Assembly: GCA_038049695.1 (NCBI GenBank)
Contig: CP142458.1
Location: 60,421,501-60,485,500 of the forward strand
Source: Cinnamomum chago
Lineage: Eukaryota; Streptophyta; Magnoliopsida; Laurales; Lauraceae
Reading direction: 5' to 3'
DNA length: 64,000 nt
The position numbers and the translations under genes were made by a program. This document shows positions 24,307 to 35,522 of this stretch, in pieces (position 1 is the first letter of the stretch; every line of letters starts with the position of its first letter). The notes under the pieces are model-generated. The model did not search any database and was not told where the DNA came from. It saw nothing but the letters and a program-made list of their open reading frames with translations.

Positions 24307-27168
24307 ATCTCATTTTTTTTTTATTTTTTGTGTTGTTTTGTTTTGTTTGTTGTTTTCTTGAAGGCAAATGTGATCTCGTTTGTTAATTTTTGTGACAGGG
24401 AGGGCGTTTTAGTTTAAGCCAACAGGTGATGAATTTCGAGAGCAACATGAATGACTTGAGAAATGAAATGGGGCCAAATAACTTGACTCAGTACCTTGCA
24501 AAGTCAATTTCTCTGATGGTAATGGGAAGCAATGACTACCTGATCAACTACCTCCTGCCATACCTCTACAATTCCAGCCACAACTACACTCCTCAGGACT
24601 ATGCCGACCTCCTCCTCAATCACTACACAAGGCAGATACTGGTAATCTGAAACCATTGAGTTCTTCAACTTCATTTTTTTTTCCCTCTCATATATATACA
24701 CATATACATGCCTCAATTAGCCATTCCTTTTTTCTTATAAAATAAAATAAAATTCTGGGTCTGGATCAGGACCTTAGCCAACCTGAACCTGACCAATTTA
24801 GTAATTAGATTGAGCATGCTCACCCGGACCTAACCCAGAAATTAAAACAGAGTCAATCTGAAACTTTAAATATTTTCTTGTAGGGTTGGGAGGTGGAAAA
24901 GCAAGTAGGGACTCAACCTGAACCTGACCCATTTATTAAATATAAATAGGTTGGAAAAATTGACCTGAGTCCAAACCAGAAGTACAATGGTCAACCGAAT
25001 CCTAAATCTACCTGATTGAGGTGGTGGGTCAGGTTAGAAACTGGCAGCACTCTCGTTGACATTTCCAACCCATTAATAGATGGGTTATGTTTGTTTTGGG
25101 CCACTACTTCTCTATTCTGAGAGTTGGGCTGACCCATTTACTTTCTAGTCGAGTTCCTCTTGATATGGGGTGGTTCCATACTCACTAGACAAGCCACCAA
25201 CCCGACCTGACCGATCGCCACTCTCACTCCCCACAGAATAGGGCCAGATATGAGGCCTGACTGGACCAGAAAGTAGTAGGTCTGGATCCAATATTAGAGA
25301 GATCATCCCAGCTAATAGAGTGATCAGCTGACTCACTTGGACGTTAATCCATTTGAACTTGATCCCAATTTTATACAAAAATGATTTGCTGAAGAAACAA
25401 TGGGCCTATTGAACTTATTACTGACCCATAAAAGTTGCACATGGGCCCTAAATTTTTGCCTGATTGATATCAGTTCCAGGTCTGGACGCACAATCAACAA
25501 TTATGAAACTGATAATCTATCAATGGCATATGTTACCATCTTAATCTTAGCTGGACTCTCTTATTGCAGGCAGTTCACAGTGTAGGGGTGCGGAAGTTCT
25601 TTCCGGCTGGACTAGGCCCACTTGGTTGTATTCCTTACCAATTAGCACTGAACCAAACCCCGCCGGGGCAGTGTGTCTCCGGCGTTAATGAGATCGTCGG
25701 ACTATTCAATGTGGGCCTAAAATCTCTGGTCGACCAGCTCAATGGCAACCACACTGGGGCAATCTTTCTCTACGGCAACGCTTATGAAGCCGTCAGTGAC
25801 ATGCTCAATGACCCTTCAACTTATGGTGAGATACTTTTAATTATAACTGCAACTGGGCAGGCCCAAGCTATCCAAGCACAATTCTGTTTTATTTTGTTGA
25901 TACTGATATTCAGAGACGTGTAACCCGCTGGCTCAGCTCGTTAGAAAACAGGCATGCCACTCAATGGATTAGGCCCAGGACTTACACATTTAGATGTAGA
26001 GCTGGTAATGGGTCCCATCCTAGCCAGATGAAATACTTTCCTGTATACCAAAACACCCAAAAAAATTGGGTTAGGGTTCCAAAATTTCTAGCCATTTTAG
26101 TTTGGGCCTCCATGTCCTTTATCCTGGCCTGAAGAAATCATATGGTCCAAATATCTGAATGCTACAACTGTATATGTCATATCTATGAGGCTATAGTAAG
26201 TCATCACAAGTAGGAAATCCTAAATGAGCACAAGCCCAAATTTAATATCCATTTAACTGCGCCCCATTGGGTTTTTTTTTTTCTTTTCTTTTCTTAGCTA
26301 GCCAGGGAGCTGAACCCATGAGAGACCCACCAACTACTGGAGTGGACTCCAGCACACTCTGGGGAGAGAAAGCGTGCGCACTCAAGGAGAGGATTCATGC
26401 ATCAATCACTAGATAGCTGGGTGAGATATGAGATAACCAAACAATTGCGACGTCCCTATGTTCTCTACTCACCATTGGATTAAAATCCAAAAATTGATGT
26501 CTTCTAAAACCATTAAATTATAGGGTAATAGATCAAAGGGTTAGAATGATCTAATGGGGCCGGATGATCTTTTGCATGCCCCTATGTGTTATTTAGATCG
26601 GTTGAGCCCCCACCACCCACATGATTGACATGGATCCACAAGGGGGATCTCATGAGAGGTGCTTAAGAGAGGGCGCCCCATATTTAGTAGGGAAATCCCC
26701 AAATGAGCACCATCCAAGTCTAGGTTTGAGTCTGGGTTTCGTCAGTGTCTTGACAAAAGATTTTGTGTATCATACGAACCAGAAGCCTAGACCCATTTTG
26801 TGTTCCATGTTCAGGTCCACATCAATTGATTTTGGTCTGGTCCAGCTATACTATGGACCCAACCCAATTCCCCATGGACATTTTATTTTGGCCATCATGG
26901 ACAAGATATGAATGGACGGCTGATCCATCTTCATGCTTACATGACAGGGTTTCACGTGACTAATGAGGGATGCTGTGGGATTGGGAGGAACAAAGGGAAG
27001 GTGACATGCCTTCCCCTCTCAATACCATGTGCAAACAGGGATCAATACATCTTCTGGGATGCCTTCCATCCAACACAAGCTGTCAATGCCATCTTTGCTC
27101 AGAGGGCTTTTTCTGGCCCCCCTTCATATTGCTATCCAATCAACATACAACAGATGGCACTAAAGTAA
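22651..27168 (+). CDS. GDSL esterase/lipase (SGNH hydrolase), five exons, intact
   Basis: Members hydrolyse ester bonds of lipids, cutin monomers or acylated sugars and are usually secreted. Exons 22651-22897, 22992-23119, 24399-24641, 25570-25825 and 26948-27168 join at GT-AG sites into one open frame of 364 residues, the usual family length. The N-terminus is a signal peptide (hydrophobic [12 protein letters not shown], cut near VHGSYQ). Block I holds the nucleophile Ser ([14 protein letters not shown]), block [13 protein letters not shown], block [12 protein letters not shown] with the oxyanion Asn, and block [11 protein letters not shown] with catalytic Asp and His. The frame also reads GTG AAA just before the chosen ATG. 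The substrate cannot be told. The retrotransposon stack ends about 270 bp upstream. I see no lesion. Confidence 0.93.
23480..23807. mobile_element. Tourist-like MITE in GDSL intron 2
   Basis: This 328-bp non-coding element has inverted ends (left GGTCATGTTTAGTAAC, right in reverse TGTCACATTTAACAAC) and is flanked by TTA at 23477-23479 and 23808-23810, as for PIF/Harbinger-derived MITEs. It lies wholly in intron 2 and does not alter the coding sequence. Confidence 0.6.
24274..24302. repeat. (GA)n microsatellite in GDSL intron 2
   Basis: A pure AG dinucleotide run of about 29 nt lies about 100 bp upstream of exon 3. Confidence 0.95.
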
Positions 27169-27462
27169 ACAAATATTACTAGCCCCGTTTCATCTTGTTG
27201 TAGCATAGTTATGGATGAATAAATATTTTGAAATATATGTATGTGTATGTGTATGTGTATATTTTCTTTCTCTGTGGCTTTAAGCTCTTTCTTTTGTGGT
27301 GACATGTATGCATTAAATAATGATCTATATGACTCTAATCCTGTGGTTTTTCAATCAAATCAAGCTCAACCTCTTTGTATTTAGACCTAAAATTATACAC
27401 ATTTGGTTCCACGGGCCTCGATGTTAGACCTTGGCACGTTGTCAGAGATTTCTTCTTCCAAC

Positions 27463-28080
27463 TAGACTCCTGTAGGTGTGGAATTGACTGTTGACCTGGT
27501 AAGTCAAGCAGGAATTTGAATAATGACAAGCATTAGAACTTTTATCATTCATCGAGAGACTACTTGGATCCATCGATGACGCGAAACAGAAAATCCCAAC
27601 CTTAGATTCTTTTATTGTAAAAATGGATACATGGGATCGTGTTAACCAAGCAACATATTCCACCAAAGACTTGCTTAAAAAAATAGCTTATGAAAAGTTA
27701 CTTTAAAAATAGTTACTATAGAGTGGGTTATATTCGTGCATTTCCTTACCGTGCACTCTGGTTGCTTGGGCCTACATGGATCCTCATAGATCATGAGGCA
27801 TGGAAGAGATGAAAGATCCAATCATGATGGACCCACACATAAAAAATGGGGTCAATCTCATTCCTCTAGTCCTTCGCTCCATAGCCCATAAGTTTAACGC
27901 CTTTATATTAAAGAAAAAAGTTGACCTTCAATCCAATGCTTTAATTCATTCGGTGAGTGCAAATCCCTAGGTCTAGCGACGATCATGAGATTTTTCGTGT
28001 CTATGAACAGTTCAGATGGATCATAAGGTAGGCTTGCTGAAAATTATCATTGTAAGGATGCCAAGGAACATTTCCATATA
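27463..28080 (+). repeat. Dispersed repeat family, copy A (left part)
   Basis: It matches 43181-43800 along its length with moderate divergence (blocks TAGGTGTGGAATTGACT, AATCCCAACCTTAGAT, TAGTTACTATAGAGTGGGT, AGGATGC). The copy appears to continue at 28541-29056 after an interruption of about 460 bp made of two MITE-like elements and a TA run. The family is non-coding and its class is unknown. Confidence 0.75.
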
Positions 28081-28090
28081 TATAAATATA

Positions 28091-28328
28091 GGTCAGCTCT
28101 CCTAAGCCGCAACTTAACTTATCCTAAGCTAAAACATGGCTAGTTCCACAAATCAAACTTGATTATGTTGTTTTTTGCATAATGATCGTCTCCAAAATCG
28201 AGATAAATTCAATCAGAACTAGATTTTTCAATTCCATCATACAAAAAGCAGATATAATCAACTTTGATTTGTAAGACCAGTACTATTATAGCTTAGGATA
28301 AACTAAACTGTAGCTTAGGAGAGCCCTG

Positions 28329-28330
<2 letters not shown>
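28091..28330. mobile_element. MITE with inverted ends (about 240 bp)
   Basis: The left end GCTCTCCTAAGC..TTATCCTAAGCT is mirrored at the right end (AGCTTAGGATAAAC..GCTTAGGAGAGC). TA dinucleotides lie on both sides. It contains no ORF and interrupts repeat copy A. The superfamily is not certain; TA flanks suggest Tc1/Mariner, but the ends are not the usual Stowaway ones. Confidence 0.7.

Positions 28331-28379
<49 letters not shown>
28328..28379. repeat. (TA)n microsatellite
   Basis: An alternating AT run of about 50 nt lies between two MITE-like elements. Confidence 0.95.
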
Positions 28380-28385
<6 letters not shown>

Positions 28386-28386
28386 T

Positions 28387-28512
28387 TCAAATGAGGGACT
28401 CCCCTTTTTGGGGAGGTTTCAAATACAAAAAGGGCTTTTGTATTTGAAGGGAGTACACCCTTTTATACTTAAAATCTCTCCAAGTGGTAAGGGAATCCCC
28501 CACTTAAATATC
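28387..28512. mobile_element. Short MITE-like inverted repeat (about 125 bp)
   Basis: The left arm TTCAAATGAGGGACTCCC is mirrored on the right as TTTAAGTGGGGGATTCCC when reversed, with further pairing of the inner parts around a (C)AAATACAAAAAGGG-like core. It lacks an ORF. Target duplication is unclear in the AT-rich flanks. Confidence 0.5.
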
Positions 28513-28540
28513 TTTATATATAAATATAAATATATATATA

Positions 28541-29056
28541 TTATTTACCACACCCATACATTTGTGTGTCTCTTTACAATTGCGATGACCAAGTCCGTTG
28601 TTGGTTAAGGTTGATCCTGAACCCGATAGCGCCATGTCCAGGAGTGATTAAGACAACTTCAGTCTTTCAATCGAGACTTATTTGTCCATAAGTAATCAGC
28701 ATGGGAAGACTCGTTAAAATGATGACACGCAACAGCGATATGCAAGAAAAACAACAAGATACTCAAACGACCCCATGGAATGATGTGACATGCGACCTTT
28801 TGTTTCAGATGTTTGGTGTTCTTTTGTTTTTGTACTTGCATGTTTGTTTTCTGTCTTTTAGTGAAAAAAGGAAGTTGCTTTTTTTACTTTTTTTTTTTTA
28901 AAGATGGAGGGAATGTTGAAATTATGTACTTTTGATATGACCCTTGTCAATTCTTGTCTAGATTCACTTTACTTCACTTTAACTTAGTTAAGTGCCAAAC
29001 ACGCCCTTAAGGGTAACTGAATTGCAAAAAGGGGAAAGAGAGACATGAGATCAAAG
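28541..29056 (+). repeat. Dispersed repeat family, copy A (right part)
   Basis: It matches 40585-41040 closely over its first 320 bp (ACCACACCCATA.., TCCGTTGTTGGTTAAGG, TTCAGTCTTTCAATCGAGAC, ACACGCAACAGCGATATGCA). A second match follows at its end (GAGAGACATG). The hAT-like sequence starts directly after it. Confidence 0.75.
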
Positions 29057-31930
29057 TAGGCATGTCCCGTGCCACGGGCCAGGCCTTGCCAGGGATGGGC
29101 CGTGCTGTGCCAGGCCGGCGGACTTTTTTTCCTTTTTTTTTTCTTATCAGTATTAAAAATAAAAATTAGAACATAAGCACGGAGAATGACAAAGGTATTT
29201 AAGTGGTTCGGTCAAACTCGACCTACTCCATTAAGAAAAGAGAACCATTTTGATCTTAACTTCTTGAAGGTTTCTAAATAGGATTACCTTCAAAACCTTA
29301 CAATCTTTTTTAGAAAATAAAAAAAAATGAAAATTTTATATATTTACAAATTACAATGAAGGAAAAAGTAAAAAATCAGATGCGTAGTCCACTAATGTAT
29401 TCTGCTGGATCATAATCTTCCATTGATGTCAACTCTTACTTCCTCTTGTCTGCCAAATACCAGTCTCGTAGGCAAACACAACAATCTACCATTTCTTCAG
29501 TTAGATTTGATCTTTTGTCATCCACTACACGTCCACCTGCAGTAAAAGCCTGTTCTAATGCTACAAAAGATATTGGAATAGTCAATAGATCACGAGTCAT
29601 GATGGCCAACACTGAATAAACGCTTTCTTGTTGCTTTCATCAGGCTAAAAGGTCAAAACTAGATGCATCCTTGCACCCGTTTTACACCGACGTCAAGATA
29701 CGATGATAACTCCGTCACAATATTACTTGAGCTTGAGTTGGATGCCATGCCCGTGGACAGAGAAGAATACCACACATCCCACACACCGACACCTGTTTGC
29801 TGAACTTTTAAATAGCCCATACTAAGCCCAGTTGTACCCATTTTGCTCATAATAAAATTGAAAAAGTGCTTGTAGATTTTCCCTCATATTTGAAAAAATA
29901 TTTAAATCTATATAATTCTTATTTTTATTTATTTCATCAATAAAAAATTGTACACAACTTAATTTTAACCTAGCATCAAATACAACAGCTAAAGAAAATG
30001 TTATTGGAACCTTTTTCCAATATTTATTAAAATTTTCTTCCATATTTCTAATAGTGCTACTCAGTAAAAAAATGATCTCTAAATCTACTGAATTGTAAAG
30101 TAATTTTAAAATTTTTCTTTAAAACTTCATTAGATGTGGGATAGTATATCTCGGAAAAAAAAATAATGTTGAAGTATAAAAAACTTCTATTAAATCTCTT
30201 ATATAGGCACATAACTCCCAATGTTCATCACTAATCATCAAATCTTGTGCTTGAAAAGCACAAAATTCATTCAAAACAATTTTCCGGTCAAGTGCCTTGT
30301 TTAATAAATCATACATAAAATTACATCTATGTTCTACCTTTTTAGGCATTTTAATAGCTGATATGCCTTGCCTCCCACATATTTGGGTATACAACTGTAT
30401 TCTCTGTACGTAGGAGAAAATAAATCTAGCAATGTCTTTAATAGCATCTGTGTAACTTACAATATGCTTTAAACCAACCTTTGTCAATGAGATTTAAGAT
30501 GTGACAAATACATCTATTTTGAAAGATATAGCTATCTATCAAAGTTACAAGTGGCATCTGCATTCTCATTAATTCAATAGTCAATGTATTATTACTGACA
30601 TTATCTAAAGTTATAGATAAAACTTTTTCTTTAATATTATATTCATCTAGTTTTTTTTCAAAATAAATGTACTTATTCTAGTGTCATTGTGTGGCCATTC
30701 AAGACAGCTAAAAATAATTATACGTTTATTAATAATCCATTTTGCATCTATGTTATGTGCAGCAATACAAAGAAAACTATCACCCCCTTTAGAAGTCTAC
30801 ATATCTGTGGTTATGGCCATTATACCAGGAATTTCTGGAAGGTAAGATTTGATATTTGTTTTCTCTTCCTGACAGAGTCTAATAGCATCATTTCTGGCTA
30901 TATTTCTTAAAATACTGTGAAATTGTGGTTGACAGTATTTCTGGAACATTTTCAAAAATCTCATTTTCAACAAAAGAAAATAGTAATTCGGGTAACACAA
31001 TCATCTTAACAAGATTTTGTTTAGCACTTTGTGCATTAAAAGAAAAAAGACTCAAACTACTACTACTACCACCACCATCAGCAGTAGAAATTTGGGTCTG
31101 TCTGCATCCGCCGGCTTATATAAGGCTAAACATTTTGCCTATGTCTTGTCAAATGGGCGGTACCCGATTTTGACTCGGCACCATAAATCTTACTACAAAA
31201 TTTGCATTTTGCCTTTTCAACTTTCTTTCCATTTTCAATAACATCAAACCTTGTAAATACATCCCAAACTATTTAAGTTCTATTCCTCTTTGTTGGTTTA
31301 CGGGAACTCTGAGGAAAGGGGGGTGGTAAATCACCTACTTCATCCTGTAATTCAATAAAATCTTCTTCTACCCCTAAATTAACGGAAGAAGATTCTGTGG
31401 AAAATCTTCTAGCCATATTTCAAAAAATAAAATTTATAAATAACAACAGTAATAGGCTAATAGCCTTCTTTTGTGATAATTAATATAAGAAATGGGAGAA
31501 AATGAGAGTTAATATAATATAATATAAACTTATATATATACATATATATATATATGGAATCTCAAATTTAAATAATATAAATACCTCTAAATCTTTGAAG
31601 GTCCCTTTAATCTTGTTTTTTGATGACTTAATCATTGGCCCTCCAAAAGATTCTTGGAGAAAGTGAAAGAGTTGAATGCTTTGAGAGAGAGAGCTATAAA
31701 ATGTATAAAGAGTGAGAGAGAATTGTGTAAATTGGTGAGGAATGAAAATAAGAGGGTTAGGGTATTTATAAACTTTGTAAAATGAAAAATGACATAAAAT
31801 ACCCCTGATATAACCGTTTTATAGTTGGTGGCGGGGGGTGGTTGTAAAATAGACTTCTTTTAAAAAAAAAAAGGGCCGTTGGGCGGGCCGGGCGTTGTTG
31901 AGAAGACCACGCCCATATATACTCATATTT
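29057..31930 (-). mobile_element. Decayed hAT transposon (Ac/RICESLEEPER-like)
   Basis: The left end (from about 29057) and right part (about 31870-31905) carry GGGCC/GGCCC-rich subterminal sequence, as hAT elements often do. Between them lies a broken hAT transposase on the minus strand. A clean 8-bp target duplication and right terminus were not found, so the borders are approximate. The MULE begins just to the right at 31937. Confidence 0.7.
29376..31416 (-). pseudogene. hAT transposase with BED zinc finger, many stops
   Basis: The minus strand begins MARRFSTESSS.. at 31416 and reaches a BED-type zinc finger (VWDVFTRFDVI.., KCKFCSKIYGAESK.GT.HLTRH). Middle segments show KKVEHRCNFMYDLLNKAL (30340) and NKYWKKVPITFSLAVVFDARLKL (30020). 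The C-terminal dimerisation domain follows (TIPISFVALEQAFTAGGRVVDD, about 29560), ending ..EYISGLRI at about 29376. Stops and shifts occur throughout (for example just after the first 45 codons). It is related to plant RICESLEEPER-type transposases and is not functional. Confidence 0.85.
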
Positions 31931-31936
31931 ATATAT
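31928..31936. repeat. 9-bp target site duplication, left of MULE
   Basis: TTTATATAT directly precedes the left MULE end and is identical to 40576-40584. Nine-base duplications are the hallmark of Mutator-like insertion. Confidence 0.9.
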
Positions 31937-32527
31937 CGGATTTGTTCAGGTGAGAAGCCTTCTCACATAATGTATGAGAAGTTTTGCTGACAGCCGTTGG
32001 ATCTGTAAAGTGGATCCAACGGCTGAACCCGGTTTATATATAATACTTGTTTTTTATGGATGGGCGCCAGCTTCACTCATTTCCCCTTTTCGTTTCCCTC
32101 TCCTCATTGGAACGAAAATTTCTCTCCTTCCACATTCCTCTTCATCGTCTCCACCAGCGGCTGATTTGGGCGTCTCCATCTTGCAGCGCCATCACCGAAG
32201 AGAAACGCCCATTTCACTCCTTTCCAAGTTGCAGCTCCATCACCGAAGAGAAAAGACCTCATCGGACCCTTTTCGAACGCATCCCTGTGCTTCGTCTCCT
32301 CTCCATCGACATCTCTCCATCATCGTTACTCGCTGCAGCACCATCAAAACCTGCAGATTTTCGGGCGCCATTGCAAATATTCTTTTGTAGGGTTTGCTCT
32401 CTTCTCCGAAGAAGGTACCCGCTCTGTCTCTCTCTCCTTTCTTCTATTCTCCTCATCATCTACCAATCTACTCTTTCTTCCCATCTCTCTTCATCAGAAT
32501 CCCAAAGAAAGAGGGTTTTCATGGCAG
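31937..32527 (+). repeat. Left terminal inverted repeat of the MULE
   Basis: It pairs with 40575-40078 in reverse. The outermost 48 nt are identical, and inner parts differ by indels (591 versus 498 bp). A perfect 13-bp stem with a 9-nt loop (CAGCCGTTGGATC .. GATCCAACGGCTG, 31991-32025) lies near the tip. Two tandem blocks ending in CATCACCGAAGAGAAA occur at about 32190 and 32240. Confidence 0.92.
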
Positions 32528-32663
32528 GATTATTTTAAATGCTTTGTATGCGTTGTGCTCTGCCCTATGTTCATGTAAAGAACAAATCTGCATATGGAAC
32601 GAACGTCCCTCTGCTGCTGTGAGGTTCAATCTATTTTTATATGTGTAAAAGTGGAGGGCGAGG

Positions 32664-32894
32664 ATGGGTGCAGCCGGGTTCGGACCGGTGAATCTGGGCT
32701 CGAACGCTTTCAGCAGGCTATTGCCCCTGTTCGCTGGTGATGATGGGTACAGGGTTGAGGAGAACAATGGTTGCTTGATGCTTGGCTGGCACACCAGGCC
32801 TCTCATAGCTTTATTTCAACGCTTTCAATTTCTTATTCATATAGCTTCTGAAAGAATGTATGCGGATTTTTGTTTTTTTTATTTTCTGTGTTAG
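32664..32894 (+). other. Unrecognised 76-codon frame inside the MULE
   Basis: The frame begins [20 protein letters not shown]. Its first third is G+C-rich compared with the AT-rich neighbourhood, which could mean a captured gene fragment. I recognise no family, and no splice structure is evident. It may be untranslated. Confidence 0.2.
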
Positions 32895-33696
32895 GGTTTT
32901 TTGATCGTATTAAAAAAATTCTGTTAATTTTTTTTTTTTGATTGCTCATATCATCACATGGGAAAGATTAGATTCTGTTAAAAATGATGGCATCAGAGTC
33001 TGGATGGCCCTCAAGGCAAATGGTATGACCTACTTCATTTTTTAGATTTGTGGAGTCTCAGATCTGTAGTGAATTGATATGAGATAGTGGATATTTTTAA
33101 CAGTTGTATTATTTCCCTTACCATAGAGAAGGTGTATAGAAAAATAAAGTTTTTGAGAAGGACCTGATGTGGTTATAAAGGTAGCAGTCAAAACCTCAAT
33201 TCCTTAATCACAAAAGACCTGATGTGGTTATATCTTCTCCACTTCTACTGGCTCGGTGGAAATAGATGTCAATGTTATTTAATTTGTATACATACATGCA
33301 AATCCAAAGAACTTTCCGTTTAGATGGAGAGAAAGAGACCCATCTATAGTGTCTAGTGTCTAGTCATTACCAAAACTCATATTGAAACAAAGACGCAACT
33401 GAAACTTACTATTGTAAACGTCTAAATGGTCCCCTGTTGTCCTATCCCTCTTTATAATTTTGGATGGATAAAACTTTAGAGCATAATATAATGCATTAAT
33501 GAAAAAAGGAAAGTGAATAATAATGCATTGTTGGCTGAAGTTTTATAGAGTTTGGGAGCAAGTTTTTTTTTTCTGCAAGATTGTACATTTTTTTTTATAG
33601 TTCATCATCTGTTTTGTTTAGGCATTCAGGTGCACACAATTTTTATTTATTTCTTATATAGTCTCATAAACCACTCAATTTTTGTAGGTCGAGAGC

Positions 33697-34059
33697 ATGT
33701 CATCGTCGTATTCTATTTCTAGTGATTACGTGCCAAAATGCTCATGTGGAGAGATGATTTGCCTCACCTCTCGTACAAAGAATAATCCAAATAGGAAGTT
33801 TTGGAGATGTCCCAATTGGAAAGATGAAAAGGGTTGTGGTAGATTCATATGGAAAGATGAAGCTGACTATGAGAAGAATGTAGTAGCACTTGTGGAGGAA
33901 ATGAAGAAGACGGTAGAGAAACTGAATGAAAACGTATGTGATGCAGTTGAAGAGATGAGACATGCTACCGAAGAAAGGAAAAAAATAAACAAATTTCTGT
34001 TTATAGTAGTGTTTGTCAGTTTTCTTGTAATTTTGATCTCCATGATGAAAAATGTGTGA
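33697..34059 (+). CDS. GRF-type zinc-finger protein with C-terminal membrane segment
   Basis: This 120-residue protein starts at an ATG shortly after a possible 3' splice site (TTTTTGTAG at 33688), so an untranslated or short 5' exon is likely. The GRF zinc finger spans residues 12-50 (CSCGEMICL..RKFWRCPNWKDEKGCGRFIWKD), with the Cys/His-type spacing of zf-GRF. A Lys/Glu-rich, probably coiled-coil middle follows, then a hydrophobic segment (FLFIVVFVSFLVILISM). GRF fingers bind single-stranded nucleic acid in some proteins, and small plant versions of this layout are common and uncharacterised. It lies inside the MULE between the inverted ends. It could be a captured host gene or a standard passenger of this MULE family. 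Confidence 0.7.
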   Translation: MSSSYSISSDYVPKCSCGEMICLTSRTKNNPNRKFWRCPNWKDEKGCGRFIWKDEADYEKNVVALVEEMKKTVEKLNENVCDAVEEMRHATEERKKINKFLFIVVFVSFLVILISMMKNV

Positions 34060-34239
34060 TATATCTTCTGAAATCTAATGAATGTGTGATGTATCTTTTG
34101 GGTTCATTTTAATAGGAAAGTGATGGACCTCAAGGGTGATTCAGGCAAAATGTGCTCTTTTAGTCTATACTTACTCCTTTAATCATGTATTTGCAGGATA
34201 GGGATTGCAAGGGGACCTTTGATTGTTTGTATGAATTTC

Positions 34240-34246
34240 TATAAAT
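34240..34246 (+). promoter_or_regulatory. TATA box of the arabinogalactan-peptide-like gene
   Basis: TATAAAT lies 135 bp before the ATG at 34381, with a C/T-rich leader between, as in plant promoters. This suggests the passenger gene carries its own promoter. Confidence 0.5.
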
Positions 34247-34380
34247 CCCACCAAAACCCACATCCCAATTCAACATTCCATACCCTTCCAAGTTCCATCC
34301 CATCTTCTCCTCTGCAATTCCCCAAAACTCCCCATTTCACTCTCCTCATATCCTCCTCTGTTTCTCATCTTTTATCATCA

Positions 34381-34572
34381 ATGGAAGCACTCAAGCTTTT
34401 CACAAAGCTATCTGTTCTTCTTGTTCTTCTCCTTAGTGTTGCAGTATCTGCGCAGGAGGGTGACATTGCTCCATCACCAACAATGACGAGTGGTGCGATT
34501 TCTTGTCTAGTGGTTCTGGGTCCCCTTCTATTCACTTCTCTCATGTGTTTCCTTGCTCTCCTTTCTCATTGA
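34381..34572 (+). CDS. Arabinogalactan-peptide-like protein (63 aa), passenger in the MULE
   Basis: The protein has the full AG-peptide layout. An N-terminal signal peptide (MEALKLFTKLSVLLVLLLSV, cut near VSAQ) is followed by a short mature part with AP/SP dipeptides (EGDIAPSPTMTSG) that could be hydroxylated and O-glycosylated. A hydrophobic C-terminus (LVVLGPLLFTSLMCFLALL) acts in the family as a GPI-anchor signal. AG peptides are small cell-surface proteoglycans of the plant plasma membrane and wall. Length and order match the family (about 60 residues). It is intronless here, as many are. Its position inside a MULE indicates capture from the host or long-term residence. A frame extends upstream to 34219, but the downstream ATG best fits the signal peptide. 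Confidence 0.65.
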   Translation: MEALKLFTKLSVLLVLLLSVAVSAQEGDIAPSPTMTSGAISCLVVLGPLLFTSLMCFLALLSH

Positions 34573-35035
34573 GAGCTCTGTTCTACTGAAGATTTCATGG
34601 AGTTGTTTCAGATTAAAGTAGCTTTTTTTATATGATTGGTGCTTTTTTTGACTTAGTATAGTTGCATATATCTTGTAATTCTGTGGGAGAGAGATTGTGG
34701 AAGAGAGATTGGCTCTTGAGGTCATTCATTTGTAGATGTTACTATTTATATGATTTGATATAAGCTTTGATGAAATAATGGCTCGTCTTAAGTTTGGTCC
34801 ATGTATGCACAGTAAGCCCAGTTTGATCTGACAGTTTTTCTTTGAGTGGGCATTGGCATTGCTAATTTGTTCTGATTCTTACCTCCTTCTGATTGGATTG
34901 TTTCCAAGTTGTATCTGGATGAGCCTGGCCCAACACAAACAACAGTACCGACCTGACCAACCCAAATGTGATTGATGATCTTGATGAGTGCATGATTTCT
35001 CCATTTAGTAATTGCTATACTCACTGCGCTACATA

Positions 35036-35342
35036 GGCTACGTTTCGTTGAGTGCAGTTGGGCACTCAGGTGTAAGAAGCAAATACAAATAAAAAACAAG
35101 TACACATCATAGGCTACATTTCGTTGAAAGGTTTAAAACGTCAGGAGTGCAGTTGGGCAATCCACCAACGTCAGGAGTGCAGTTTGTGAAAGGTTCCAGT
35201 GAAACCTGGAGTGTAGTTTGTGAAAGGTGGCTCCCCCCAACGAATGCATAGAGACTAAGGCTACATTTCGTTGAAAGGTTTAAAATGATCACTTGGGTGG
35301 TGGTAGTTGGGCAATCCACCAACGTCAGGAGTGCATCAAGAT
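35036..35342. repeat. Small complex repeat cluster inside the MULE
   Basis: Short motifs recur in this stretch: GGCTAC(A/G)TTTCGTTGA at about 35036, 35112 and 35261; CGTCAGGAGTGCA at about 35140, 35167 and 35322; GGGCAATCCACCAACGTCAG twice; and GTGAAAGGT twice. It looks like rearranged pieces of one small element. Confidence 0.7.
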
Positions 35343-35522
35343 TCTTTTAGAGACCTAAACAAATTCATCCATTCAATGTTGGCCAAACCACCATTTCCCT
35401 TCTATACCCAGTTTGTGACTGCTGTACATAGCTTACGACTGCAAGAAATGGCTATCAAGTGCTGCTACAGGTGGGATTTCTCCTACCAACCTCAGGATGA
35501 TGTACCACAAGCCTTAACTTTA

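Noticed and set aside
24426-24650. GDSL pieces as separate small genes
   Set aside because: They are exons of one gene; splice sites join them in phase into a full-length protein.
31910-31936. Right hAT terminus with an 8-bp target duplication
   Set aside because: I could not match it to the left terminus at about 29057; the end may have been lost before the MULE inserted.
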